In this document: positions 23,954 to 31,676 of the stretch, in pieces
Layout: each line of letters starts with the position of its first letter
Numbering within the stretch: the first letter of the stretch is position 1
Source: Microvirga makkahensis
GTDB taxonomy: Bacteria; Pseudomonadota; Alphaproteobacteria; Rhizobiales; Beijerinckiaceae
Reading direction: 5' to 3'
Assembly (NCBI RefSeq): GCF_009830105.1
Contig: NZ_WURB01000034.1
Span: forward strand, 1 to 40,677
DNA: 40,677 nt
Position numbers and translations under genes: made by a program
Notes under the pieces: model-generated
The model's database searches: none
Told to the model about the DNA's origin: nothing
Seen by the model: the letters and a program-made list of their open reading frames with translations, nothing else

Positions 23954-23997
23954 GCATTCTCTGCCGGCGAACCGGATCCCACGTCGCCAAAGAATGC
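23954..23997. repeat. imperfect palindrome of a dispersed-repeat type
   Basis: GCATTCT and AGAATGC arms (7 bp, perfect) enclose GGCGA ... TCGCC (5 bp) around ACCGGATCCCACG. Elements of the form GCATT-N-CCGGTTCGCC-N-AATGC followed by CTAGA are familiar short repeats in Hyphomicrobiales intergenic regions. A separate small hairpin, CCCGCT / AGCGGG, lies at 24013-24028 between the two convergent genes. Confidence 0.45.
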
Positions 23998-24056
23998 TCT
24001 AGACGAGAATGACCCGCTCGAGAGCGGGCCATCCATGCGCCCTGTCAGGATTGAGC

Positions 24057-24542
24057 TCAGTGATCGCTGTCGAGGCCGCCGATGTGCTTCTGCGCATAAA
24101 GCTCGACGCCAACCTGCTCGACGAGGTTGAGCTGGGTCTCGAGGAAGTCGATGTGGCCTTCCTCGTCCGCCATCAGCTCCTCGAAGAGGTTCTTCGACAC
24201 GCGGTCGCCGATGCTGTCGCAATAGGCGGCCGCCTCGCCGTAGAGGTTGCGGGCGTCGTACTCGGCAGCGAGGTCCGACTCGAGGATCTCCTGGATGTTC
24301 TGGCCGATCCGCAGCGGATCGAGCACCTGCAGGTTGGCGAACCCTTCGAGGAAGATGATGCGCTCGATGAAACGGTCCGCGTGGTGCATCTCCTCGATGG
24401 ATTCCTTGCGCCACGTCTTCGCGAGATCCTTGTATCCCCAATCGTCGAGGAGCCGGTAATGCAGCCAGTACTGGTTGACCGCCGTCAGCTCGCTGCGCAG
24501 GCCACGATTGAGATACTCGATAACCTTCGGATCACCCTTCAT
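24057..24542 (-). CDS. bfr: bacterioferritin
   Basis: Heme-containing iron-storage ferritin that assembles into a 24-subunit shell. The 161-residue length is normal. Ferroxidase ligands E18, E51, H54, E94, E127 and H130 are in place, as are Tyr25 and Met52 (EEMHHAD), which binds the inter-subunit heme. It starts MKGDPKVIEYLN, typical of the family, with GTGAGGATAGG directly ahead. It lies 80 bp downstream of bfd in the same direction, the usual bfd-bfr order in alphaproteobacteria, so Bfd probably reduces the stored iron for release. Expression should follow the iron-linked site upstream of bfd, if the two share a transcript. Confidence 0.97.
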   Translation of the reverse strand: MKGDPKVIEYLNRGLRSELTAVNQYWLHYRLLDDWGYKDLAKTWRKESIEEMHHADRFIERIIFLEGFANLQVLDPLRIGQNIQEILESDLAAEYDARNLYGEAAAYCDSIGDRVSKNLFEELMADEEGHIDFLETQLNLVEQVGVELYAQKHIGGLDSDH

Positions 24543-24622
24543 CCTATCCTCACATCAAAACGGCGACGAAAACGTCTGTCCTTCATTAGAGGATTTATGA
24601 ACTAGGGTGAAACCCACATTCT

Positions 24623-24880
24623 TCAAAGATGGGGCTCGGCGGCCACTTTTTCGAGGGAAGCGGGGCAGCAGCCCCGCTGACAGGCGGCTACTGGGGCAGC
24701 TCCGGCATCGGCAAGCGCCTTGTCCATGATGTCCCGGATCGTCCGGGCGCAGCGGCCGCAATTGGGACTGCAGCCCAGGCACCGGTAGACCTGCGCGGGC
24801 GTGCGCGGGCAGCCCGGCCCCGGCTTGAGGCAGGCCTTCACATCGCCGTCGGAGAGGATGTTGCAGGAGCAGACAATCAT
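24623..24880 (-). CDS. bfd: bacterioferritin-associated ferredoxin
   Basis: [2Fe-2S] protein of 85 residues that delivers electrons to bacterioferritin for iron mobilisation. The cluster ligands are the CSC pair (C4, C6) and CGRC (C41, C44), in a context (MIVCSCNILSD, LGCSPNCGRCARTIRDIM) typical of Bfd. It is about 20 residues longer than E. coli Bfd. It also has seven further cysteines, three of them in a C-terminal AACQRGCCPAS tail. The ATG at 24880 is fixed by the family start; the open frame upstream of it overlaps the Irr-like box and is unlikely to be translated. Confidence 0.92.
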   Translation of the reverse strand: MIVCSCNILSDGDVKACLKPGPGCPRTPAQVYRCLGCSPNCGRCARTIRDIMDKALADAGAAPVAACQRGCCPASLEKVAAEPHL

Positions 24881-24889
24881 CGTTTCTAG

Positions 24890-24906
24890 TTTAGAATTAT
24901 TAAAAA
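24890..24906 (-). promoter_or_regulatory. Irr-type iron control element upstream of bfd
   Basis: TTTAGAA-TTA-TTAAAAA resembles the ICE/Irr box TTTAGAA-N3-TTCTAAA: one half is perfect and the other is A/T-rich but degenerate. It lies 9 bp before the bfd ATG. Irr-linked iron control of bfd/bfr genes is known in rhizobia. Binding is inferred. Confidence 0.45.
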
Positions 24907-24992
24907 CTACCTTTGATTTCAAAGGCTTACACGAAACTTCAAGCGGGCGCCATAGCCTTGGCCGCGCTCCAATGCCACAGCGCGAACCGCGC

Positions 24993-25562
24993 TCAGCGCA
25001 GACGCCGGAAAAGCCCCGGATAGTCCATGACGAAACCGTCCTCGTCGACCGGCAGCTCGGCCATGAACCCGCTGTCAGGACTTTCGAACCGGTACAGGGA
25101 GCCGGGTTCGAGGGCCGTGTAGCGCTGGGTGCGGGGCGAGATGGTCAGGTCCGGAACGGCGATGTAGCAGAGGCGGAGGTCGGCGGCGGTTCCGGCCTGC
25201 CATTCCAGCCGGCGGATCGGCAGGGTGTTGGTCAGCGGCGTCGCCTGGATATCGATGTCGATGCAGCCCTGCAGCTCGGGCCGGGGTTTGCCGTTTTCAA
25301 TCCAGCTCCCTCGCCCGTTGGTCTCCAGGTCCAGCTCCCGTCCGGACGTGGTCTGGAGATGGACCGCCCTCGTCCGCCAGGTGGAATCCACCCTCAGCCG
25401 GTAATGCAGCCCGAAGGCCGCCCCGTTCTCTTGGCCGATCAGGATTCCGGTGATCGTGAGGCCGCCATCGGCGGGGCGTACGTCCGTGTGTTCCAGCCCC
25501 GCCTCGCAGCCGTCCCAGGCCGACCAGCGGAGCGTGCGGAAGATCAGAGGGCGAGCAGGCAT
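24993..25562 (-). CDS. putative glycolipid-binding protein (DUF1089)
   Basis: Soluble protein of 189 residues matching the DUF1089 / putative glycolipid-binding family. It begins RPLIFRTLRWSAWDGCEAGLEH and carries WRTRAVHLQT, GRGSWIENGKPRPELQGCID, ID-rich and YIAVPDLTISPRTQRYTAL, which are the conserved blocks. No signal peptide is visible. The family name rests on structure; the biological role is unknown. I chose the ATG at 25562 with GGAGG ahead over a TTG twelve bases upstream. It begins 66 bp after lutC on the same strand and could be the last gene of that operon, although no functional link is evident. Confidence 0.85.
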   Translation of the reverse strand: MPARPLIFRTLRWSAWDGCEAGLEHTDVRPADGGLTITGILIGQENGAAFGLHYRLRVDSTWRTRAVHLQTTSGRELDLETNGRGSWIENGKPRPELQGCIDIDIQATPLTNTLPIRRLEWQAGTAADLRLCYIAVPDLTISPRTQRYTALEPGSLYRFESPDSGFMAELPVDEDGFVMDYPGLFRRLR

Positions 25563-25628
25563 GGCGGCCTCCAAGCTTGAGCAATGGAGAGAAGAATATG
25601 CCAGCCCGCAGCCTTTGCGAGTCCGCTT

Positions 25629-26300
25629 TTACTCCCGCACCACGATCACGTGCAGCCGCCGGGGGCCGTGGGCGCCGAGCAGCAGGGTCTGCTCGATGTC
25701 GCCGGAGCGGGAGGGACCGGTGATCCAGTTCACGGTGCGCGGCATGCCGCCCTTGCCGAAGGCGAAGCGTACTCGGCTCCACACGGATTCGTAATCGCTC
25801 GCGATGTCCTTGGCCGAGACCACGATGATGTGGTTGTCGGGCAGGAAGTTGAGAGTGGAGGGGTTCTCCGGCCCCGAGATCATGGCGAGCGTGCCGGTCT
25901 CGGCCACGCCGCCGAAGGCATGGCTGACCGCGTTGAGGTCCTGGCCCTCGCTCGGCCCTTGCGAGATCTCCAGCGCCGTCTCGCTCCACGGCATCGCCTT
26001 CAGGCGCGGGTCGCCGCCCATGCGCAGGGTCGCCGGAAGGTTGTGATCGCGCAGGAACAGGGCGATGGATTGCGGCACCTCCGCGGGTGTGCCCACCTCC
26101 GTCACGGTCGCGAGCGAGGATTCCGCCATCGTCCTGAACAGCGCGATGCGCTCCTCGCCGGAAACCTGCCCGCGGGCGGGGACCACGCCTTTGGGCGCCC
26201 GCTCCAGCCGATCCTGCACGATCTGCCTGCGGATGGTCTCGTTGCCCTTCACCCCGAGAGAGCGGCGGATACCGGCTAGAATCTCGTCGCGGGCGCTCAT
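25629..26300 (-). CDS. lutC: lactate utilization protein LutC
   Basis: Subunit of the LutABC L-lactate oxidase complex (LUD domain, DUF162), 223 residues. Family blocks are MSARDEILAGIRRSLG at the N-terminus, GVAETGTLAMISGPENPSTLNF with LPDNHIIVV, and the C-terminal TGPSRSGDIEQTLLLGAHGPRRLHV. LutABC oxidises L-lactate to pyruvate in the cytoplasm; in B. subtilis all three are required. Its ATG overlaps the lutB stop in ATGA. The C-terminal half contains the glycine-rich TGPSRSGDIE motif shared with lutB. Confidence 0.93.
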   Translation of the reverse strand: MSARDEILAGIRRSLGVKGNETIRRQIVQDRLERAPKGVVPARGQVSGEERIALFRTMAESSLATVTEVGTPAEVPQSIALFLRDHNLPATLRMGGDPRLKAMPWSETALEISQGPSEGQDLNAVSHAFGGVAETGTLAMISGPENPSTLNFLPDNHIIVVSAKDIASDYESVWSRVRFAFGKGGMPRTVNWITGPSRSGDIEQTLLLGAHGPRRLHVIVVRE

Positions 26301-27730
26301 GCGGTTCCTCCTTTGCGTTCGCGCTGCCAGCGCGCCTGGAATGTCTCGCCCTGCGGGGCCGGGAAGTCGCGGTGCTTCGTCCAGCCTTTCGCGAGCGGCA
26401 GCCAGGAGAAGCGGCCGCGCCGGCGTCCGGCGAAGCCCAGCGTCGCCATGGCGGCGCGGGTTGCGAGTCGGTAGAGGGCAGGGCGTTTGGCGAAGAAGCT
26501 CCAGAGGCTCAGGCCCGATCGGACGGAGGCGGGGGTCAGGTGCCGCTCGAATTCCCGTTCGCGCCAATGGCGCATGAGCTTGGGGAGCGGAATGCGTACG
26601 GGGCACACGCTCTCGCAGCGCCCACAGAAGGTGGAGGCGTTGGGCAGGTGACCGGCCTTGTCGACGCCGATGAGCGAGGGCGTGAGCACGGCCCCCATAG
26701 GACCGGGATAGACCCAGCCATAGGCGTGGCCGCCCACCGCGTGATAAACCGGACAATGGTTCATGCAGGCGCCGCATCGGATGCACCGCAGCATCTCCTC
26801 GAAGCTCGTGCCGAGCATGGCGGAACGCCCGTTGTCGATCAGCACCACGTGATAGTTCTCGGGCCCGTCCGCATCGCCGGAGCGGCGCGGACCCGTCGAG
26901 AAGGTAGTGTAGACCGACATTTCCTGACCCGTGGCCGAGCGCGCGAGAACGCGCAGCAGCTGGCTCGCGTCCTCCAGCGTCGGCACCAGCTTCTCGATGG
27001 AGGCGAGGACGATGTGCGTCCTCGGCAGGATCTGCGTCAGGTCGCCATTGCCTTCATTGGTGACGATGATCGACGTACCGGTCTCGGCCACCAGGAAGTT
27101 CGCACCCGTGATTCCGACATCCGCGGCGAGGAAGCGCTCGCGCAGAACGGCGCGGGCCTCGGTCAGCAACTGCACGGGCTCGGAGAGGTCGCGCTTCGCG
27201 TCGAGATGCGTGTGGACGCGGCGGAAATCCTGCTCCACCTGAGTTGCATTCAGATGCACGGCGGGCGCGATGATGTGGCTCGGCAGCTCGTTGCGCAGCT
27301 GGATGATATATTCGCCCAGATCCGTCTCGACGGGCTTGATTCCGTTGGCTTCCAGGTAGTGGTTGATCCCGATTTCCTCGGAGATCATCGACTTGCCCTT
27401 GGTGACCGTCCTCGCTCCGGCCTCGCGGCAGATGCTCAGGATGATCTCGCGCGCCTCGTCCGCGTTGCGGGCGAAGTGCACATGGCCTCCGGACGCCTTC
27501 ACCTTCTGCTCGTACGCCTCGAGGTACAGGTCGAGATGTTCGAGCGTGTGGTTCTTGATGTCGCGCGCGGAATCCCGCAGGGCCTCGAATTCCGGGAGCT
27601 TGTCGGCCGCGGCCTGTCGTTTGTCGATGAAGCCCTGCTTCACGTTGTTCAGCGCTTTCTGCAGCTGGGGGTCGTGAAGCGCGCGGGCGGCGTTCTGCTT
27701 GAACTGGGGTGACGTGGTGTGAACGGTCAT
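26297..27730 (-). CDS. lutB: iron-sulfur protein LutB of the lactate oxidation complex
   Basis: Protein of 477 residues: an N-terminal LUD domain (about 70-300, with TKGKSMISEEIGINHYLE and LVAETGTSIIVTNEGNGD) followed by a 2x[4Fe-4S] ferredoxin-like region with CIRCGACMNHCP (C316, C319, C322, C326) and CGRCESVCP (C369, C372, C376). It carries electrons within LutABC during L-lactate oxidation. It overlaps lutA upstream and lutC downstream by the 4-nt ATGA, so all three are translationally coupled. Length and motifs are complete; nothing suggests loss of function. Confidence 0.96.
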   Translation of the reverse strand: MTVHTTSPQFKQNAARALHDPQLQKALNNVKQGFIDKRQAAADKLPEFEALRDSARDIKNHTLEHLDLYLEAYEQKVKASGGHVHFARNADEAREIILSICREAGARTVTKGKSMISEEIGINHYLEANGIKPVETDLGEYIIQLRNELPSHIIAPAVHLNATQVEQDFRRVHTHLDAKRDLSEPVQLLTEARAVLRERFLAADVGITGANFLVAETGTSIIVTNEGNGDLTQILPRTHIVLASIEKLVPTLEDASQLLRVLARSATGQEMSVYTTFSTGPRRSGDADGPENYHVVLIDNGRSAMLGTSFEEMLRCIRCGACMNHCPVYHAVGGHAYGWVYPGPMGAVLTPSLIGVDKAGHLPNASTFCGRCESVCPVRIPLPKLMRHWREREFERHLTPASVRSGLSLWSFFAKRPALYRLATRAAMATLGFAGRRRGRFSWLPLAKGWTKHRDFPAPQGETFQARWQRERKGGTA

Positions 27731-28533
27731 GGTTGATCTTGCTTGAGCGCCGCCTCTCTGGGGAGGCCGATAGCCGGCTCGTCGGTCATGTTGGCGAGAA
27801 CCTCGGCCACATGCCGCACCTGGACGGGCTTTCCGCCGCGGCTGAGCTTGCCCGCCATGTTCATGAGGCAGCCGAGATCGCCCGCAAGCAGGGTCGGCGC
27901 GCCCGCGGCTTCCACGTTCCTGGCCTTGGCGTCCACGATGGAGCCGGAGATGTCGCTGTACTTGACCGCGAAGGTTCCGCCGAAGCCGCAGCACACGTCG
28001 CTGTCGTTCATCTCGACCAGGGTGAGGCCCCTCACGCTCGACAGGAGCAGGCGGGGCTGTGTCCTCACGCCCAGCTCCCGGAGGCCTGAGCAGGAATCGT
28101 GATAGGTCACGGCACCATGATAGGTCGCGTCGACCTGCGTGACGCCGAGCACATCGACGAGGAAGCTCGTCAGTTCGAAGGTCTTGGCCGCGAGGGCGCT
28201 CGCCTTCGCGCGCCAGTTCGGATCCTCCTCGAACAGCTCCGGATAATGTTTCCGAATCATCCCGGCGCAGGAGCCGGAGGGAGAGACCACATAGTCAAAT
28301 TCCTGGAAGGTCTCGATAATCCGCATGGCCAGGTCCCGGGTGGTGCCCCGGTCGCCCGAGTTGTAGGCGGGCTGGCCGCAGCAGGTCTGGACGGGGGCCT
28401 CGACGGTGCAGCCCGCATCCTCCAGGAGCTTGACGGCCGCGAAGCCCACGGACGGACGCATCAGATCGACCAGGCAGGTCACGAAAAGGCCGACCCGGGG
28501 CTTCCCGGATCGGCTGGAGGCCAGGACGCTCAT
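27727..28533 (-). CDS. lutA: lactate oxidation complex protein LutA ((Fe-S)-binding, CCG domain)
   Basis: Protein of 268 residues with the two cysteine-rich (CCG) domains of LutA/GlcF/HdrD: TCCGQPAYNSG (C51-C52) and VCCGFGGTFAVKYSDIS (C181-C182), each with an additional upstream cysteine (C20; C148). These bind an iron-sulfur cluster. The N-terminal RVGLFVTCLVDLMRPSVG is the standard LutA opening. Its ATG overlaps the stop of the cytochrome c gene and its own stop overlaps lutB, both as ATGA. No lutR-type GntR regulator or lactate permease gene is adjacent. Confidence 0.95.
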   Translation of the reverse strand: MSVLASSRSGKPRVGLFVTCLVDLMRPSVGFAAVKLLEDAGCTVEAPVQTCCGQPAYNSGDRGTTRDLAMRIIETFQEFDYVVSPSGSCAGMIRKHYPELFEEDPNWRAKASALAAKTFELTSFLVDVLGVTQVDATYHGAVTYHDSCSGLRELGVRTQPRLLLSSVRGLTLVEMNDSDVCCGFGGTFAVKYSDISGSIVDAKARNVEAAGAPTLLAGDLGCLMNMAGKLSRGGKPVQVRHVAEVLANMTDEPAIGLPREAALKQDQP

Positions 28534-28919
28534 TGAGTGACCTTTTGCCCCTGGGCATCGAACTGCTTGAGGTAGGCGATGAGGTCGGCGATGCGCTTCT
28601 CGTCCTTGAGGCCCGCATAGATCATCTTGGTGCCGGGAATCTTGGCCTTAGGGTTCTTGATGTATTCGGCGAAGGTCGCCTCGTCCCAGGTCAGGCCGGA
28701 ATTCTTGTTGGCCGGCGAATAGTTGTAGCCCTCGACAGTGCCGGCCTTCCGGCCGATCAGCCCGTTCAGGTGAGGCCCTACGGCGTTCTTGGCGGTCGGA
28801 CCGACCTGGTGGCAGGCGCGGCACTGGGCGAACACCTTTTCGCCGGCCGCGGCATCCTGAGCCTGGGCTTGAGCAATCCCCACGAGCAGGATAGCAGCAG
28901 AGAGAACCAGGGAACGCAT
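28530..28919 (-). CDS. periplasmic class I c-type cytochrome, first gene of the lut operon
   Basis: Protein of 129 residues with a Sec signal peptide (MRSLVLSAAILLVGIAQAQA) and one heme-binding site, CRACH (C33, C36, H37). Met99 in PGTKMIYAGLKDEKR is the likely axial ligand. The GPHLNGLIGRKAGTVEGYNYS block places it among soluble cytochrome c2/c550-type proteins, close to mitochondrial cytochrome c in design. It should carry electrons in the periplasm to a terminal oxidase. AAGGAG lies before the ATG. Its stop overlaps the lutA ATG, so it is co-translated with the lactate oxidation complex, an arrangement that suggests a dedicated role, although LutABC itself is cytoplasmic. Confidence 0.93.
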   Translation of the reverse strand: MRSLVLSAAILLVGIAQAQAQDAAAGEKVFAQCRACHQVGPTAKNAVGPHLNGLIGRKAGTVEGYNYSPANKNSGLTWDEATFAEYIKNPKAKIPGTKMIYAGLKDEKRIADLIAYLKQFDAQGQKVTQ

Positions 28920-29057
28920 CAGAAACTCCTTTATCTGGATGAAGCTCCACCTTAGAGGGGCTCTACATTATTGGAAAATTCCTTGAAGGCCAGCTACCTT
29001 GTCCAGAAAGGCAGCCATGCCGCGCAAGCAATTGGAAGAACACCCAGGGAGGGTGTC

Positions 29058-30491
29058 ATGACCATCGCATTCCCCACACCGGACGAGGCCGTTCTGGCCC
29101 GCCGCAAGGAGATCATCGAGGGGTTGGCGCGACTTGTCGCGTCGGAGGCTCTCATCGTTTCCGAGGACGAGCGCCGGGCCTTCGAGACCGACGGTCTCAC
29201 CGCCTATCGCCAGATACCCCTGGCCGTGGTGCTGCCCTCCACGACGCAGGAAGTGTCGGCCGTCATGAAATTCTGTCACGAGCACGGGGTGAAGGTGGTG
29301 CCGCGCGGGGCAGGGACCTCCCTGTGCGGCGGGGCGATTCCCCAGCCGGATGCCATCGTCCTCGGCGTCGCTAAGATGAACCGGGTGCTCGACATCAATT
29401 TCGAAGGCCGCACGGCCAGGGTCCAGTCGGGCATCACCAATCTCGGAATCAGCCAGGCGGTCGCGCACGAGGGCTTCTTCTACGCTCCCGACCCGTCGAG
29501 CCAGCTGGCCTGCACGATTGCGGGCAACATCGCCATGAATTCCGGCGGTGCGCATTGCCTGAAATACGGTGTGACCACCAACAACCTGCTCGGCGTCACC
29601 ATGGTGATGCTCGACGGCACGGTGGTGGAGATCGGCGGCGAGCATCTCGACAGCTCAGGCTACGACCTGCTCGGTCTCGTCTGCGGCTCGGAGGGGCAGC
29701 TCGGCGTCGTCACCGAGGCGGTGGTTCGCATCCTTCGCGCGGCCGAGGGGGCCCGTCCCGCGCTCTTCGGCTTCGAGAGGGCGGAGGACGCGGGCGCCTG
29801 CGTCGCGGCGATCATCGGCGCAGGCATCATCCCGGTGGCGCTCGAATACATGGACAAGCCCGCCATCCAGATCTGCGAAGCCTTCGCCCATGCGGGCTAT
29901 CCGCTCGACGTGGAGGCCATGCTCATCGTGGAGCTCGAGGGCTCCGATCAGGAGATCGACGACATGCTCCGGCGCATCGTCGCGATTGCGGAACCCTTCA
30001 GGCCGAAGACCATGAAGGTCTCTCAGTCGGAGGCCGAGAGCGCCGCGATCTGGAAGGGCCGCAAGTCGGCCTTCGGTGCCACGGGCCGTGTAGCGGACTA
30101 CATCTGCATGGACGGCACGATCCCCACGGGCCAGTTGCCCTATGTGCTCAAGCGCATCGACGAGATCGTGAGGTCCTACGGTCTCGGCGTCGCCAACGTG
30201 TTCCATGCGGGCGACGGCAACCTGCATCCGCTCGTCATGTTCAACACGAACGTCCCCGGCGAGATGGAGAAGGCGGAGAAGGCAGGCGAGGATATTCTCC
30301 GGCTCTGCGTGGAGGTCGGCGGCTGCCTGACGGGCGAGCATGGCGTCGGCATCGAGAAGCGCGATCTCATGACCTGCCAGTTCAACGAGGCCGACCTCGC
30401 GCAGCAGATGCGCGTGCGCGGCGTGTTCGATCCCCGCTGGCTTCTCAACCCTGCCAAAGTGTTTCCCCTGGAAGGAAGGCTCGCTGCGTGA
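29058..30491 (+). CDS. glcD: glycolate oxidase subunit GlcD (FAD-linked)
   Basis: FAD-binding catalytic subunit of glycolate oxidase, 477 residues, which oxidises glycolate to glyoxylate and often D-lactate as well. The FAD-binding loop VPRGAGTSLCGGAIP, the ATGGNIA-like CTIAGNIAMNSGGAHCLKYG, and C-terminal HAGDGNLHP and TGEHGVGIEKRDLM are present. The ATG at 29058 follows AGGGAGGG; an open frame upstream is not used. It starts an operon divergent from the lut operon, separated by 138 bp that must hold both promoters. Its TGA overlaps the glcE GTG by four bases. Confidence 0.95.
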   Translation: MTIAFPTPDEAVLARRKEIIEGLARLVASEALIVSEDERRAFETDGLTAYRQIPLAVVLPSTTQEVSAVMKFCHEHGVKVVPRGAGTSLCGGAIPQPDAIVLGVAKMNRVLDINFEGRTARVQSGITNLGISQAVAHEGFFYAPDPSSQLACTIAGNIAMNSGGAHCLKYGVTTNNLLGVTMVMLDGTVVEIGGEHLDSSGYDLLGLVCGSEGQLGVVTEAVVRILRAAEGARPALFGFERAEDAGACVAAIIGAGIIPVALEYMDKPAIQICEAFAHAGYPLDVEAMLIVELEGSDQEIDDMLRRIVAIAEPFRPKTMKVSQSEAESAAIWKGRKSAFGATGRVADYICMDGTIPTGQLPYVLKRIDEIVRSYGLGVANVFHAGDGNLHPLVMFNTNVPGEMEKAEKAGEDILRLCVEVGGCLTGEHGVGIEKRDLMTCQFNEADLAQQMRVRGVFDPRWLLNPAKVFPLEGRLAA

Positions 30492-31675
30492 CCACCCATC
30501 TTCCCCGTGACGAGCAGGACGCCTCCGCGATCATCCGTGACGCCTCCGAGAAGGGCGTCCTGCTCAGCCTCTCCGGCCAGAACACGAAAGCCGAGATGGG
30601 TCGTCCCAATCAGACGGATGCGTCAATTTCATCGGTCGCGCTGACGGGCATCACGCTCTACGAGCCCGCGGAGATGGTGATTTCCGCGAAGAGCGGCACA
30701 CCCGTTTCCGAAGTCATGCGCACCCTTGCCGAGAAAGGGCAGGAGCTCCCCTTCGAGCCGATGGATTACCGTCCGCTCCTTGGAACGAAGGCGGAGCCCA
30801 CCATCGGGTCGGTGGCGGCCATGAATCTCTCCGGCCCGCGCCGCATCACGGCGGGAGCGGCGCGCGACAGCCTCATCGGCGTGCGCTTCGTCAACGGCCG
30901 CGGCGAGGCGGTGAAATCGGGCGGACGCGTGATGAAGAACGTCACCGGCCTCGATCTCGTAAAGCTCATGGCCGGCTCCTGGGGAACGCTCGGATTCATC
31001 ACGGAGGTGACGTTCAAGGTGCTCCCCAAACAGGAGCGCATGGTGACGCTCGTGCTGCGCGGCCTCAAGGACGACCGGGCCGTCGAGGCGCTCTCGCAGG
31101 CGCTCGGCTCACCCTACGATGTCACGGGCGCGGCGCATATCCCGGCGCGCAATCGGCAGGGGGCGAGCACACTGATCCGTCTCGAAGGCTTCTCCGTCTC
31201 GGTCGATTACCGTCTCGGCGAGTTGCGCCGCCTGCTCAAGCCCTTCGGCGGCTCCACGGACATCCTGGAGGGCAGGGGGGCGGAGGCCGTCTGGCAGTCG
31301 CTGCGTGATGCGACCCTGCTCACCGACAGCGCCGATCGCGCGATCTGGCGTGTCTCGACGGCGCCCACGAAGGGAGCAGAATTCACGAAGCGCGTCACTC
31401 AGGCGCTCGATGCGCAATGGTTCTACGATTGGGGTGGCGGACTCATCTGGATCTCGGCGCCGGTCGATGGCGACGCGGGCGCTTCCGTCCTGCGCGAGAC
31501 GACCCAGGCGCTCGGAGGGCATGCGACGCTCGTACGCGCACCGGCCGAGACCCGCTCCGCTGTCGATGTGTTCGAGCCGCAGAGCGATACGCTGATGACG
31601 CTCACGAAAGGGATCAAAGCTTCCTTTGATCCCGCGGGGATTCTCAATCCGGGCCGGATGTATGCGGGCGTCTGA
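30488..31675 (+). CDS. glcE: glycolate oxidase subunit GlcE
   Basis: FAD-binding subunit of 395 residues, shorter than GlcD. It has the FAD-binding domain blocks ISAKSGTPVSEVMRTLAEKG, FEPMDYRPLLG, TIGSVAAMNLSGPRRI and SGGRVMKNVTGLDLVKLMAG, and ends with a typical FDPAGILNPGRMY. It starts at GTG 30488, overlapping the glcD stop (GTGA), which shows coupling. GlcD, GlcE and GlcF together form the membrane-associated glycolate oxidase. Here glcF is separated from glcE by a UPF0314 gene. Confidence 0.94.
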   Translation: MTTHLPRDEQDASAIIRDASEKGVLLSLSGQNTKAEMGRPNQTDASISSVALTGITLYEPAEMVISAKSGTPVSEVMRTLAEKGQELPFEPMDYRPLLGTKAEPTIGSVAAMNLSGPRRITAGAARDSLIGVRFVNGRGEAVKSGGRVMKNVTGLDLVKLMAGSWGTLGFITEVTFKVLPKQERMVTLVLRGLKDDRAVEALSQALGSPYDVTGAAHIPARNRQGASTLIRLEGFSVSVDYRLGELRRLLKPFGGSTDILEGRGAEAVWQSLRDATLLTDSADRAIWRVSTAPTKGAEFTKRVTQALDAQWFYDWGGGLIWISAPVDGDAGASVLRETTQALGGHATLVRAPAETRSAVDVFEPQSDTLMTLTKGIKASFDPAGILNPGRMYAGV

Positions 31676-31676
31676 A

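Noticed and set aside
24013..24028. CCCGCT-CGAG-AGCGGG hairpin as terminator between the Pat-type gene and bfr
   Set aside because: The stem is only 6 bp and no T-run follows on either strand, so termination is not supported.
28971..29057. Extending glcD upstream to a start at 28971
   Set aside because: The extra 29 residues are not family-like, and AGGGAGGG directly precedes ATG 29058.
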